DNA of 64,000 nucleotides from Pedobacter nototheniae (GCF_004335085.1 NZ_RQRS01000007.1:62001-126000); one strand, 5' to 3'; shown: positions 26,554 to 36,201, counted from the stretch's first letter. A program made the numbers and translations. Notes: generated by a model not told the origin, from the sequence alone.

Positions 26554-27513
26554 TTACTGAATATCGCCGTAGGCTTTAAGAATATCTTTTACCAATTTAT
26601 GTCTTACTACATCTTCCCCGCTCAAATAAATAATATCGATCCCTTTAATGCCTTCCAAAATTCTTAAACCATTAAACAATCCTGACATTTGCTTTTTGGG
26701 CAAATCTATTTGTGTTACATCTCCAGTAACAATAAATTTAGCAGTTGGGCCCATACGTGTTAAAAACATTTTCAACTGCATATCGGTCGCGTTCTGCGCT
26801 TCATCTAAAATTACAAAGCAATTATCCAATGTACGACCACGCATAAATGCTAGTGGCGCGATTTCTATGGTACGATTTTCTATATAAAACTTAAGTTTCT
26901 CTGCCGGAATCATATCATCCAAAGCATCATACAGCGGTCTTAAATATGGATCGATTTTTTCCTTTAAGTCTCCTGGTAAAAAACCAAGGTTTTCACCTGC
27001 TTCAACGGCTGGCCTAGTTAAAATAATTCTTTTAATTTCTTTATTCTTTAAAGCTCTAACAGCTAATGCTACGGCTGTATAAGTTTTTCCAGTTCCGGCG
27101 GGGCCAATGGCAAAAAGTATATCATTTTTGCCAATACTAGTAACCATTTTACGCTGATTTGCTGTTCTGGCCTTTACCAAAAGACCGTTTGTACCGAAAA
27201 CAATCACCTCTCCACCACCTCCGGTAGGCTCCGATACATCTTTTTTTACAACGCCATTTGCCTTTTGACCTAAAATAGATTCAACATCATTATTGCTTAA
27301 AGAGCTGTACTTTTCGAGCTGCCCAACCAGTTGGTTAAACTTCTCTTCAAATGCCTTAAGTTCCTGTTCATCACCAAGAACCTTAACATCACTACCTCTC
27401 GCTACAATTTTTAACTTAGCGAAAGCGCCCTTAATCATTTCGTAATTTTCGTTGTTCGGTCCCCAGAATTGCGCAGGATTTACGGTATCCAATGTTAATT
27501 TTAATTCGTTCAA
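26554..27513 (-). CDS. PhoH-family ATPase (PhoH/YbeZ type)
   Basis: This 319-residue P-loop protein has a short N-terminal RNA-binding-like region (about 1-100) and a RecA-like ATPase core (about 110-315). Walker A is GPAGTGKT with Lys143. Walker B is CFVILDEAQN (about 232), and a sensor segment TGDVTQIDLP follows. YbeZ-type PhoH proteins work with the RNase YbeY in rRNA maturation, but ybeY is not adjacent. It is the first gene of a two-gene unit with the secreted-protein gene. Confidence 0.92.
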   Translation of the reverse strand: MNELKLTLDTVNPAQFWGPNNENYEMIKGAFAKLKIVARGSDVKVLGDEQELKAFEEKFNQLVGQLEKYSSLSNNDVESILGQKANGVVKKDVSEPTGGGGEVIVFGTNGLLVKARTANQRKMVTSIGKNDILFAIGPAGTGKTYTAVALAVRALKNKEIKRIILTRPAVEAGENLGFLPGDLKEKIDPYLRPLYDALDDMIPAEKLKFYIENRTIEIAPLAFMRGRTLDNCFVILDEAQNATDMQLKMFLTRMGPTAKFIVTGDVTQIDLPKKQMSGLFNGLRILEGIKGIDIIYLSGEDVVRHKLVKDILKAYGDIQ

Positions 27514-27616
27514 GCTGTAGTATTTTTTAAGTTTGCAGGCTTATATTTAATTTAAATTTGAATATTTGTAGGCGCTTAGCCTCTACACAAGAATAAGCAT
27601 AATTAATGAATTTTTA

Positions 27617-28396
27617 ATGGGTATAATTACTTTAACAACAGATTTAGGTTCAAAAGATTTTTATCAGTCCGCCTTAAAAGGTAGCCTGCTAAGGCTTATG
27701 CCGACTGTTAATTTGGTAGATATTACTCATGAAGTTCCTTCATTCAACATTTCATATGCTGCATTTGTTCTAAAAAATGCATATCCATATTTTCCGAAAA
27801 ATACGGTACACTTAATCGGGATTGATTCTGTATATAGTGAAAACACAAAGTACATTGCGGTAAAGCATAAAGATCATTATTTTGTAGGTGCAGATAATGG
27901 AATTTTTTCGCTTCTTTTTGATGATACGCCAGAGGATGTAGTTGAACTTAACATTATGCAGGATTTAAAATATCTACATTTTCCTTTGGTAGATATTTTT
28001 GTTAAAGCGGCTACTCATCTTGCCAAAGGTGGCAAACTTAAGGATATTGGATTACCTGTAGCAGAAATTGAGCAAAAGATGCTTTTACACCCTGTTATAG
28101 AGAAAGATATAATCCGTGGAAGTGTTGTTTATATTGATACTTTCTGCAATGTAATCACGAATATTACCAAGGATCTTTTTACAAAAATTCAAAAAAATCG
28201 TGATTTTACTTTATACTTCAGAAAAAGTGAAACCATTACCCAACTTAGCTGGCATTATAATGAAGTACAAGAAGGCGAAAAATTGTGCTTATTCGGTATA
28301 AGTAATCACCTAGAAATAGCGATAAACAAAGGTAAAGCAAGTGGCTTGTTAGGTTTACACCTTGGCGATATTGTAAGGGTTGAATTCCATAACTAA
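27617..28396 (+). CDS. SAM hydroxide adenosyltransferase / DUF62 family protein
   Basis: This 259-residue protein belongs to the DUF62 (fluorinase/chlorinase) superfamily. It opens with the typical GIITLTTDLGSKDFYQSALKG and has HLIGIDSVY and VGADNGIFSLL, the SAM-binding segments. FVKAATHLAKGG carries a conserved histidine. The C-terminal barrel has VVYIDTFCNVITNI. Ordinary bacterial members hydrolyse S-adenosylmethionine to adenosine and methionine rather than halogenate it; I infer the same here. Its start region is divergent from phoH. It stands alone. Confidence 0.88.
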   Translation: MGIITLTTDLGSKDFYQSALKGSLLRLMPTVNLVDITHEVPSFNISYAAFVLKNAYPYFPKNTVHLIGIDSVYSENTKYIAVKHKDHYFVGADNGIFSLLFDDTPEDVVELNIMQDLKYLHFPLVDIFVKAATHLAKGGKLKDIGLPVAEIEQKMLLHPVIEKDIIRGSVVYIDTFCNVITNITKDLFTKIQKNRDFTLYFRKSETITQLSWHYNEVQEGEKLCLFGISNHLEIAINKGKASGLLGLHLGDIVRVEFHN

Positions 28397-28515
28397 AGCT
28401 AAATAAATACCTCATATAAAGAATGTAAGTATATTGTTGATAATACTTTATGCTTATAAATATTAGTATAAAAAAGATTGCAAAAACATCTTTCCTGATC
28501 TCTTGTTTCTATTGT

Positions 28516-29037
28516 ATGAAAAAATACATCTTAATATTCTGCTTTTCTATTTTTGGTGTGATCGCTTTTGCTCAACAAGATACTTCTGCTTACCAAATGC
28601 AAAGGGCTAAAATAAATGGCTTATTAAATGAGCGAAGTGTAAAATTTGGACAATATGACCAAAGTCTTAATGAAAAAACTGGAATTTTTGGCTGGCAAAC
28701 CAAAAGAGATATTAAAAATTCAAATGAAATTTTAAGGCAAATAGTGCTTAACGACAATAATATTTTTAAGGAGTTAAAGGTATTAATGGACTATAAAGAT
28801 GTTCAGAACCAAAAAATAGTGGTAAATGCTAATAATTCAGAAGAAAGGATAGAGAATTATATGCGTACAATAAAAAAGCTTCAGGATCAAAATACACAGT
28901 TAAAGAATGAAGCAAAAAAAGATATTGGCGCTAAAAGTATTTCAGTTTATATTATTGTTTTCTTGCTTCTAATTATGATGGGTGGAAGTTATTTTTTCTT
29001 CAAAAAATTAAAAAGATATGAAAAAAGCACTATTTAA
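28516..29037 (+). CDS. Membrane-anchored periplasmic protein of unknown function
   Basis: This 173-residue protein has an N-terminal signal peptide (MKKYILIFCFSIFGVIAFAQ), a helical middle rich in Lys, Asn and Gln that could form a coiled coil (about 95-140), and a C-terminal membrane helix (about 143-162, SVYIIVFLLLIMMGGSYFFF) with a basic tail. The orientation should put the middle part in the periplasm. I start at ATG 28516; the ATG at 28450 would place 22 residues before the signal peptide. The end of the gene overlaps the next small gene by 20 bases. The family is not recognised. Confidence 0.75.
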   Translation: MKKYILIFCFSIFGVIAFAQQDTSAYQMQRAKINGLLNERSVKFGQYDQSLNEKTGIFGWQTKRDIKNSNEILRQIVLNDNNIFKELKVLMDYKDVQNQKIVVNANNSEERIENYMRTIKKLQDQNTQLKNEAKKDIGAKSISVYIIVFLLLIMMGGSYFFFKKLKRYEKSTI

Positions 29038-29164
29038 GGCTTTGGTTAAAATTAACAAAATCATTTTACCAAGTTTATACAAAAAAGATCCATCCAAGCT
29101 AAGCACTCTTCAAAAAGCAATATTAGGATACCGTTACTGGGTATTAACAAATGCATTAGACTAA
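29018..29164 (+). CDS. Small basic protein of 48 residues
   Basis: An ATG at 29018, inside the end of the preceding gene in another frame, opens 48 codons. The product starts MKKALFKALVKINKIILPSL, then has YKKDPSKLSTLQKAI and LGYRYWVLTNALD. The composition (many Lys and Leu, an aromatic GYRYWV motif near the end) is protein-like. Similar 45-50-residue proteins with a K-I-N-K-x-x-L-P-S-x start and a Y-R-Y-x-V ending occur in Bacteroidota, sometimes mislabelled SsrA-binding protein. It ends at its own terminator, which supports a real gene. The function is unknown. Confidence 0.72.
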   Translation: MKKALFKALVKINKIILPSLYKKDPSKLSTLQKAILGYRYWVLTNALD

Positions 29165-29197
29165 AAAGGCCAATCTTTCGATTAGCCTTTTATTTTT
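29163..29197. terminator. Bidirectional terminator
   Basis: AAAAGGCCAATC pairs with GATTAGCCTTTT (one G-U) around a 4-base loop, with T runs on both strands. It lies between the small-protein gene (+) and serA (-). Confidence 0.88.
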
Positions 29198-29214
29198 TCT
29201 TGATTGATTTATTA

Positions 29215-30165
29215 TTATTTCTTAAAATGTTCAATAATTAAGGTTGCTAATTCAGTACCTATACGCTCCTGAGCTTCATTTGTTGAGGCACCAATATGTG
29301 GTGTTAATGAAATTTTAGGATGAGTTAAAATATCTGCTAAAGGCGTAGGTTCGTTGTCAAAAACATCTAAGCCTGCAAAAGATACTTTTCCAGAATTTAA
29401 TGCAGTAATTAGTGCTGGTTCATCAATAGTTCCACCTCTTGAGCAGTTTACAATTCCAATACCATTTTTCATTTTAGCAAACTCTGCTTCACCCAAAATC
29501 GGTTTATCAGCAAACGGAGTATGCAAACTAATAAAATCACTTCCTGCAATCACTTCATCAAGTGACACAGTTTTAATGGGAATATTTACAGAGATTCCAC
29601 CTTGAAAATCTAAAGTAATTTCAGTTTCTAACGGATATAAATCGTAAGCTAAAACATTCATTCCTAATCCTAAAGCCACTTTTGCAGTAGCACGACCTAT
29701 ACGTCCAAAACCAATTATACCAATTGTTTTACCGCTTAATTCCGTTCCTTTTGCGTATGCTTTTTTAAGATTATTAAACTGTGTAGCACCTTCTACCGGC
29801 ATTTTGCGATTTGCATCTTGCAAAAATCTTATTCCAGTAAATAAGTGAGAAAATACTAATTCGGCAACTGATAATGATGAAGCCGCTGGTGTATTAACAA
29901 CTGCAACACCTTGACTGCGTGCATATTCTACGTCAATATTATCCATACCAACCCCGCCTCTACCGATTAATTTAATGTTTGGAACAGCATCAATTAATTC
30001 CTTTCTAACTTTTGTTGCACTACGTACCGTAATGGCATCGTAGTTTTTTAAAGCTTCGGCTAATTGGTCTTGAGGAATTGTATCTGTATCGACTACAAAT
30101 CCAGCTTTTTCTAATAATTCTTTTCCGATTGGATCTATTCCATCGTTTGCTAATATCTTAATCAT
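29215..30165 (-). CDS. serA: D-3-phosphoglycerate dehydrogenase, short form without ACT domain
   Basis: This 316-residue D-2-hydroxyacid dehydrogenase catalyses the first step of serine synthesis. The NAD-binding motif is GIIGFGRIGRATAKVALGLGM (split: GFGRIGRATAKVA, about 149-161). Active-site residues are the Arg in NCSRGGTIDE, the Glu in FDNEPTP and the His in LTPHIGAST. It stops after the catalytic domain, so it lacks the ACT domain through which serine inhibits many SerA proteins. serC lies 77 bases upstream on the same strand, which confirms the pathway. Confidence 0.92.
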   Translation of the reverse strand: MIKILANDGIDPIGKELLEKAGFVVDTDTIPQDQLAEALKNYDAITVRSATKVRKELIDAVPNIKLIGRGGVGMDNIDVEYARSQGVAVVNTPAASSLSVAELVFSHLFTGIRFLQDANRKMPVEGATQFNNLKKAYAKGTELSGKTIGIIGFGRIGRATAKVALGLGMNVLAYDLYPLETEITLDFQGGISVNIPIKTVSLDEVIAGSDFISLHTPFADKPILGEAEFAKMKNGIGIVNCSRGGTIDEPALITALNSGKVSFAGLDVFDNEPTPLADILTHPKISLTPHIGASTNEAQERIGTELATLIIEHFKK

Positions 30166-30242
30166 TCGGTTATTATGATGTCATAAGTAATAAACGTAGC
30201 ACAGATACGAAAGCTATGCGTAGTTTTCCCTATGGATAAAAT

Positions 30243-31316
30243 TTAATTTGATTTTGCTTGTTTTTCTTCGAATAGTTGCATTGCATCCACCAAGGCGTGT
30301 ACACTTGTAATTGGTAAAGCGTTATACATTGATGCTCTGAAACCACCAACACTTCTATGGCCTTTAATGCCAACGATACCTAATTCTTCAGTATATTTTA
30401 AAAATGGTTTTTCCAATTCAGGGTTTTCCATAACAAAACAAACGTTCATTCTAGAGCGATCTTCAACAGTGCAAGTGCCTTTAAATAAAGGATTACGATC
30501 TATTTCTCTATAAAGTGCTTCAGCTTTTTGCTTATTTTCCTTTTCTATCTCCGCAACACCACCTTTAGATTTTAACCAACGAAGGTTTAATAGTGCAACA
30601 TAAATAGAGAAAACCGGCGGTGTATTATACATTGAGCCGTTATCAATATGAGATTGATAATTAAGCATTGAAGGAATTTTACGTCCTGATTTACCTAAAA
30701 CTTCATCTTTAACAATAACAATTGTTAAGCCTGCTGGGCCAACATTTTTTTGTGCACCTGCGTAAATTAAGTCAAACTTAGAAACATCAATTACACGGCT
30801 CATAATATCCGAAGACATATCACAAACCATTGGTACACTTGTTTTGGGAACTTCGAAAAGCTCTGTACCATAAATTGTATTGTTAGAGGTATAGTGGAAA
30901 TATGCGCTATCGGTAGGGATTTCGTAATCCTTTGGAATAAAAGTATAGTTTGCATCTTTAGAAGAGGCAACAACATTTACATCGCCAACAAACTTAGCTT
31001 CTTTTAGTGCCTTACTGGCCCAAACACCAGTATCAAGGTAACTTGCCTTTTGTCCATCTCCCAACAAATTCATTGGTACCATAGCAAATTGTAAACTTGC
31101 ACCACCTTGTAAAAATAAAACGGAATAACCGGAAGGCACATTTAATAATTCTTTAACCAATTTATCAGCTTCAGCAACAACTGCCTCAAATTCGGTTGTT
31201 CTATGCGAAATTTCTAAAATTGATAATCCATCGTTAAAATCTAAAACTGCCTGTGCGGCTTGTTTAAACACTTCTTGAGGTAAAATACAAGGGCCTGCGC
31301 CAAAATTATGCTTCAT
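30243..31316 (-). CDS. serC: Phosphoserine aminotransferase
   Basis: This 357-residue PLP enzyme makes phosphoserine from phosphohydroxypyruvate and glutamate. It starts with the family signature [11 protein letters not shown]. It has EISHRTTEF (about 36-44) and the PLP-binding lysine in [12 protein letters not shown] (about 190), and ends with the [12 protein letters not shown] motif (about 325-336) that holds the substrate-binding arginine. Length is normal. It is transcribed ahead of serA. No third serine gene (serB) is present. Confidence 0.95.
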   Translation of the reverse strand: MKHNFGAGPCILPQEVFKQAAQAVLDFNDGLSILEISHRTTEFEAVVAEADKLVKELLNVPSGYSVLFLQGGASLQFAMVPMNLLGDGQKASYLDTGVWASKALKEAKFVGDVNVVASSKDANYTFIPKDYEIPTDSAYFHYTSNNTIYGTELFEVPKTSVPMVCDMSSDIMSRVIDVSKFDLIYAGAQKNVGPAGLTIVIVKDEVLGKSGRKIPSMLNYQSHIDNGSMYNTPPVFSIYVALLNLRWLKSKGGVAEIEKENKQKAEALYREIDRNPLFKGTCTVEDRSRMNVCFVMENPELEKPFLKYTEELGIVGIKGHRSVGGFRASMYNALPITSVHALVDAMQLFEEKQAKSN

Positions 31317-31469
31317 CTTATTATATAATGTTTTACGCCGTAAATGTAAAATTTTTAAAGCAGTTATAGCTATAAAATCGTATCATAAAAAATTAAATTT
31401 TGTTAAAAATTCACCAAAAATGTGTTGTTTTATTGCTGTTTTTATAATGGTTGGTTTTCTTTTTAATCT

Positions 31470-33896
31470 CTACTTAGTATTTTTCAATTTTACTATTAGT
31501 TTTAGATTAAACTGCCTTCCTGTTAAATAATTTGGAACTGCATATTGCACATTATCTACATCCTTTAGCCACAAATAAGAAACCGTATTATTGATATTCA
31601 ACATATTAAAGATTTCAAAAAATAAAATAACTGAACTAAAATTTTTATCTAAAAATCTAGGTTTATGGGCGGCTGCGTCATCCAGAAAGTCCTTAGAAAA
31701 ACCAATATCAATTCTTTTATATGATGGAATGTAAAATTTATCTAAATATCGATCTGTAGAAGATGGACCAATTGGCAATCTTGAGCCATACATCGCATTT
31801 AGGTGCACTTTATATGTTGGACTATTAAGTAAACGATCCTGAAAAAATATTGAAAAATTAACACGTTGATCGGTAGGACGTTTCAAATAACCAGGATAAA
31901 CAGTTTTCCCGTTCTCTAGGTAACTATCCCCTATTATATCCTCATTGGCATGCATTAAGGAAAGCCTAAAATAAGAAACCAAATCTTTTACAAACTCCCC
32001 ACCAATACTAAAATCGGCACCGTAGGCAAAACCTTCAGAAACTTGATTGGCTAAATACTTTATCCTCAGGTTGTCAATTTTATAAGGAATTAAACGATCA
32101 GAATATTTAAAATAAGCTTCGGAAGTAAATTTTAATCGTGTTCCGAAAGCATCAAAAGCATAATCGTAACCAAAAGACGTATTATAAGAGCGTTGTGCTC
32201 GTTGATTAACATTTAAAAGGCCATTATAATCCCTTATAGTCCTGTAAGATGGAGGCTGCTGATATATACCAGCCGTAAACCTAAAAATTTTATTATTTGA
32301 GTTTGGGCGATAAGCTAATAACATCCTCGGGCTAACCAAAATTTGTTTACTTAAGGAATTATAATTTACCCTTGCTCCTAACTGCAGCTCAGCATGTTCA
32401 GAAAGCGAATAGCTATCCTGAATATAAGCGCTATAATTTTTAATGCTAATATTATTTTCTGCATTGATGACATTTTGCAAAACAATATTTTTAGAATTAT
32501 TAGGTGTTATAAATCCAGCTGAATCTGTATAATTATATTCATTTAAGCGATCATTATATTTTGATTGATCGAATTTTAGTCCCCAAGAGAAAACATGATT
32601 ATTAAAATTCTGATCTATTTTAATTTCAGAAGTAAAAACTTTTGTGTCTAAACTATTTCTACCATAATTATAGTAAGAACCTACTCCTCTATTTTTTTTA
32701 ACAGGGCCAAAGTTATCTACTGGGAAGGAATCATCCAGCTCATCAAAAATATAACTTCCGTCAATATCAAACCTTTCGCGTTCGATGGTATTAAAATAGC
32801 TATTAATAAATTTAATAACCAAGTTTGGTTTAGGTGTAAATGTTGCGGTTACGGCGCTTCCTGCAGTACGATAATCGTCTATTTCCTGCCCTGTGTAATC
32901 TACATTTAACCTCAACGTAGTATTTAATGTGCCAAATTTCGTTTCTCTGTTTTCTGGAACTAGTTTAAATTGCCCGCCATTAAGAAAACCTAAAAAACTG
33001 ACATTAAATTTTGGAGAAAAATCATATTGATATAAAAGTTGACCATCGGCAAAATTGGGATTATAACTTCCCTTTTCGTCACTTTTTATGAGTACACTTG
33101 AGTTATTTTTATAACGTAGGCCTACAAGTAGAAAACTATTTTTAAATGTTCTTTTAGTTGAGATAGATGTATTTAAAAAGCTGGTACTTAATATCGTTTG
33201 ATTACTATCTGGCTTATCATATTTAATGTCTAAAACGGAAGAAAGCTTATCTCCATACTTAGCTTCAAAACCTCCTGCAGAAAATTTCGCCTTACTAATC
33301 AAGTCTGTATTTATAAAGCTTAAACCTTCCTGTTGACCATTTCTGATTAGTATTGGCCTATTAATTTCGACATCATTAATATAAATTAGATTTTCATCAA
33401 AATTGCCTCCTCTGACACTATATTGTGCACTCAATTCATTATTTGTAGATACGCCAGGCAATGTTTTTAACATAGTTTCGAAATTACCAGACACTAATGG
33501 CATAAATGTAATATCGCTTACATTTAAAGTTGTTGCATTACTAAGTTGATTTTGCTTATCAGTAATATTAACCTGATCTAACTCGTTAGCATTTGCCTTT
33601 AAAACTATGGATTGATTTATACGGGCACCAGAACGTTCATTAAATTTTAATGTTTGGTGCTGATAGCCTAAAAGTGAATATTTTATATTGAAATTCCGAG
33701 ATTTTGAATAGATTGTATAAACTCCAAATTCATCCGTTACAGTAGATTGACCTTGCCCTAAAACTATAATTGTTACCTGCGAAAGTGGCAACTTATCTTC
33801 ATTATAAACAATTCCGGAGATTCTTACCAGAGGTTGCGCAAGTGCAAATGTGCAGCCCGTTAAAAGAAAAAAGAATAAGAGCCGAAATTTGAGCAT
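31470..33896 (-). CDS. TonB-dependent receptor with N-terminal carboxypeptidase-like domain
   Basis: This 808-residue outer-membrane transporter has a signal peptide (about 1-20, FALAQ), a CarboxypepD_reg-like beta-sandwich (about 24-105: ISGIVYNEDKLPL..VTDEFGVYTIYS), a plug (about 115-225, with MLKTLPGVSTNNELSAQYSVRGGNFDEN in pieces) and a barrel of about 22 strands to the end. The C-terminal segment is GRQFNLKLIVKL. It has no SusD partner next to it, so it is probably not a glycan-uptake SusC; iron or another chelate is as likely. No regulator lies adjacent. The 157 bases upstream (33897-34053) hold no gene that I can support. Confidence 0.9.
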   Translation of the reverse strand: MLKFRLLFFFLLTGCTFALAQPLVRISGIVYNEDKLPLSQVTIIVLGQGQSTVTDEFGVYTIYSKSRNFNIKYSLLGYQHQTLKFNERSGARINQSIVLKANANELDQVNITDKQNQLSNATTLNVSDITFMPLVSGNFETMLKTLPGVSTNNELSAQYSVRGGNFDENLIYINDVEINRPILIRNGQQEGLSFINTDLISKAKFSAGGFEAKYGDKLSSVLDIKYDKPDSNQTILSTSFLNTSISTKRTFKNSFLLVGLRYKNNSSVLIKSDEKGSYNPNFADGQLLYQYDFSPKFNVSFLGFLNGGQFKLVPENRETKFGTLNTTLRLNVDYTGQEIDDYRTAGSAVTATFTPKPNLVIKFINSYFNTIERERFDIDGSYIFDELDDSFPVDNFGPVKKNRGVGSYYNYGRNSLDTKVFTSEIKIDQNFNNHVFSWGLKFDQSKYNDRLNEYNYTDSAGFITPNNSKNIVLQNVINAENNISIKNYSAYIQDSYSLSEHAELQLGARVNYNSLSKQILVSPRMLLAYRPNSNNKIFRFTAGIYQQPPSYRTIRDYNGLLNVNQRAQRSYNTSFGYDYAFDAFGTRLKFTSEAYFKYSDRLIPYKIDNLRIKYLANQVSEGFAYGADFSIGGEFVKDLVSYFRLSLMHANEDIIGDSYLENGKTVYPGYLKRPTDQRVNFSIFFQDRLLNSPTYKVHLNAMYGSRLPIGPSSTDRYLDKFYIPSYKRIDIGFSKDFLDDAAAHKPRFLDKNFSSVILFFEIFNMLNINNTVSYLWLKDVDNVQYAVPNYLTGRQFNLKLIVKLKNTK

Positions 33897-34053
33897 TTAT
33901 ATTTCTAATCGATATCATTAAAATAATCCAATTCCTAAATTAATTATTCTTTATTCAGAACAACCACAGGTAACTCTATTGTGCTAGATTTCTTTATCCT
34001 ATATAATTTTTATGTTCCTTGATAATTAATCAGAGATTTTAAATTACAAAAGA

Positions 34054-34725
34054 TTAAATAAATTTCTCCAAGCTATTTACAGCTTTCATTTTGGAAATCG
34101 TTTCTGTTGGATTATCAGTTACAAAAATTGCACTTCCCGCAACAAAAGCATTCGCACCCGCTTCTATTAACATTCCGAGATTTTGCAAACCAACTCCTCC
34201 ATCTACTTCAATAATCAAGTTTTCATTTACGCCCTGAATTAAAGCTTTTAAGTCTCTAATTTTTTTGTAAGTATTAGAAATAAATTTTTGTCCGCCAAAA
34301 CCTGGGTTAACCGACATAATTAGAACCAAATCTAAATCGGCAATAATATCTTGGAGCAAAACAACAGGTGTATGCGGATTTAAAGCCACTCCAGCTTTAC
34401 AGCCAGCTGCTTTTATCGCCTGAATAGTTCTATGTAAATGCGTGCAAGCCTCGTAATGAACGGTAATTCGATCGGCTCCGGCTTTAGCGAAATCTTCAAT
34501 ATACTTATCTGGCTCAACAATCATTAAATGAACATCCAAAGGCTTTGTAGCATATTTTTTCACAGCAGCCATTATTGGAAAACCGAAAGAAATATTTGGA
34601 ACAAAAACGCCGTCCATTACATCTACATGAAACCAATCAGCCTCACTTTGATTAATCATTTCTACATCTCTTTGTAAATTCCCGAAATCAGCAGATAAAA
34701 TAGATGGTGCAATTAAATGTTTCAT
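34054..34725 (-). CDS. rpe: Ribulose-phosphate 3-epimerase
   Basis: This 223-residue TIM-barrel enzyme interconverts ribulose 5-phosphate and xylulose 5-phosphate in the pentose phosphate pathway. It starts with the usual IAPSILSADFGNL. Metal and catalytic residues lie in WFHVDVMDGVFVPNISFG, LDVHLMIVEP, MSVNPGFGGQ and EVDGGV. Length and order are typical. The upstream hairpin at 34756-34786 separates it from the secreted-protein gene. Confidence 0.96.
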   Translation of the reverse strand: MKHLIAPSILSADFGNLQRDVEMINQSEADWFHVDVMDGVFVPNISFGFPIMAAVKKYATKPLDVHLMIVEPDKYIEDFAKAGADRITVHYEACTHLHRTIQAIKAAGCKAGVALNPHTPVVLLQDIIADLDLVLIMSVNPGFGGQKFISNTYKKIRDLKALIQGVNENLIIEVDGGVGLQNLGMLIEAGANAFVAGSAIFVTDNPTETISKMKAVNSLEKFI

Positions 34726-34755
34726 TTTATAAAGATAAAGAAATAGCCATAAACA

Positions 34756-34786
34756 AAAAACCTTTTGCTTTTCACAAAAGGTTTAT
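34756..34786 (-). terminator. Terminator between the secreted-protein gene and rpe
   Basis: A perfect stem, AAACCTTTTG and complement, with a 7-base loop; on the minus strand it is followed by a T run. Confidence 0.82.
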
Positions 34787-34789
34787 CGA

Positions 34790-35380
34790 TTATTTAAGTT
34801 TCATTTCAATTGCTTGCCCATCTCTCGTTATTTCAACAAACTCTTCAATCCGATCGGTATAATTATTGGTATAGCTTTGGTAATCATAGTAATCCGTTCT
34901 GCCTCCATAATTGTTGTATCCGCTACCGCGATATACAGGTGTTGAGCCAGACCGACTGTAGCTGGCAAAAGACTGAAGAAAATATTTCCCTGGCTTCATT
35001 TTATCGAATTTAAATCGCCCATAAGAATCTGTATTTACAGTAATTCGGTATCGAAAAGCTTGCTCAGACATATATACACTTGTTTTTTTATTTTCCATTT
35101 TGCCACGCAATTTGTACCATTCCTCAAAGTAAGGAGTTACAGGAAATAACGTTACAACTACATTTTGAGCTAAAATTTTTGAGCCTACTTTCATACCATA
35201 TCCATTTTTTGGTCTGGTAAACGCAACGCCTTCAATTGATGATTTTCCTAATGCCAACATGTTTTTGGCTTGTATAGAATCGAATGGAACTTGGGGGTAG
35301 TAAGCTGCCTTTTGTGCTTTAAGGGTTACAGCAGAAAAAAGTAGAATTAGCGTAGTTAAAACCAAATGTGTTTTTTTCAT
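34790..35380 (-). CDS. Secreted protein with a carboxypeptidase-regulatory-like fold, unknown function
   Basis: This 196-residue protein has a signal peptide (MKKTHLVLTTLILLFSAVTLKAQ). The segment YRITVNTDSYGRFKFDKMKPGKYFLQ (about 110-135) is the typical strand-turn pattern of carboxypeptidase-regulatory and Cna-B-like domains (in pieces DSYGRFKFDKMKPGKYFL). The region after it is Tyr-, Ser- and Gly-rich (RGSGYNNYGGRTDYYDYQ). Such proteins are usually periplasmic or surface exposed. No enzyme motif is visible. It is divergent from the YwqK-type gene. Confidence 0.72.
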   Translation of the reverse strand: MKKTHLVLTTLILLFSAVTLKAQKAAYYPQVPFDSIQAKNMLALGKSSIEGVAFTRPKNGYGMKVGSKILAQNVVVTLFPVTPYFEEWYKLRGKMENKKTSVYMSEQAFRYRITVNTDSYGRFKFDKMKPGKYFLQSFASYSRSGSTPVYRGSGYNNYGGRTDYYDYQSYTNNYTDRIEEFVEITRDGQAIEMKLK

Positions 35381-35453
35381 ATTCAGATTTTTTTTAGTTT
35401 TTGATGTTTTCCAGATGCATAATTATATTATTTTAGCCAAAAAAACAACTCAT

Positions 35454-36149
35454 ATGAAAAAATATATCTTTAGCTTATGCTTGCTTTTCACAGCTAATCT
35501 TGCATTTTCTCAAAAAGAAAAACCTTGTGGAATTAAAGATGGATTACAGGAAGGTACTTGTAAACAATTTTATGATAATGGTAAAATAAACTCTTCAGAA
35601 AACTGGAAAAAAGGAAAAAGAGAAGGTTTAGCCAGCTATTATTTTGAAAACGGAAACCTTAAAGCAACCGGAAACTTCATGAAAGATAAGAAAACTGGCG
35701 TGTGGAAATTTTATTATGAAAGCGGTACCATAAAAGCGGAAGAAGTTTTTGTTTATAAAGATTTTATGGAACTTAAAGAAGGCTTTTTTAAATATTATTA
35801 TCCAAATGGAAAGCTGCAGGTAACCAGGTATTATAAAGATGATGTTCGTGATGGCATTGAAACAACTTATTATGAAAGTGGTGTTTTAAAGAGTGCAGGA
35901 AATTTTGCTAAAAATCTGCAGGATGGAGAATGGAAATTTTATTACGAGAATGGCAAACCTCAGGATATTTCTGAATGGAAAAATGATCTTCCTGATGGAA
36001 AACAAGCTTCTTATCACAAAAACGGACAAGTAAAGTGTGCTGTATTATCAGTAAAAGGCAAAAAGGAAGGCGAAATGATCTGCTATGATGAAAATGGTAA
36101 GGTTACTCGTAAAGAGTTTTACAAAAATGACGTAAAAGTAAAACCATAA
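35454..36149 (+). CDS. Secreted YwqK/MORN-like repeat protein
   Basis: This 231-residue protein has a signal peptide (MKKYIFSLCLLFTANLAFSQ) and about seven repeats of roughly 22-24 residues. Each has the form YYENGxLKxxGNFxxxKxxGxWKFYY, the MORN-like pattern of the so-called YwqK antitoxin family. The antitoxin label comes from Bacillus YwqK and is not evidence of a toxin pair here; no toxin gene is adjacent. I start at ATG 35454, directly at the signal peptide; the ATG at 35415 would add 13 residues of no character. Repeats of this type probably bind proteins or lipids at the envelope. Confidence 0.85.
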   Translation: MKKYIFSLCLLFTANLAFSQKEKPCGIKDGLQEGTCKQFYDNGKINSSENWKKGKREGLASYYFENGNLKATGNFMKDKKTGVWKFYYESGTIKAEEVFVYKDFMELKEGFFKYYYPNGKLQVTRYYKDDVRDGIETTYYESGVLKSAGNFAKNLQDGEWKFYYENGKPQDISEWKNDLPDGKQASYHKNGQVKCAVLSVKGKKEGEMICYDENGKVTRKEFYKNDVKVKP

Positions 36150-36165
36150 ATTAAAGCTTATAAAA

Positions 36166-36201
36166 GAAAAGCCCTTTTAGTGACAACTAAAAGGGCTTTA
36201 T
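36166..36201. terminator. Bidirectional terminator
   Basis: A perfect 11-bp stem (AGCCCTTTTAG and complement) with a 6-base loop lies between the convergent YwqK-like and pnp genes, with T runs on both strands. Confidence 0.92.

Noticed and set aside
33944..34009. Minus-strand open stretch ending IELPVVVLNKE and stop, upstream of the TonB receptor.
   Set aside because: It has a protein-like ending but no usable start codon, a stop just upstream and only 21 codons. It is at best a remnant and cannot be supported as a gene.
35454..36149. The YwqK-like protein as an antitoxin of a toxin-antitoxin pair.
   Set aside because: No toxin gene is adjacent, and it has a signal peptide and MORN-like repeats. 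The antitoxin name is inherited from annotation transfer.
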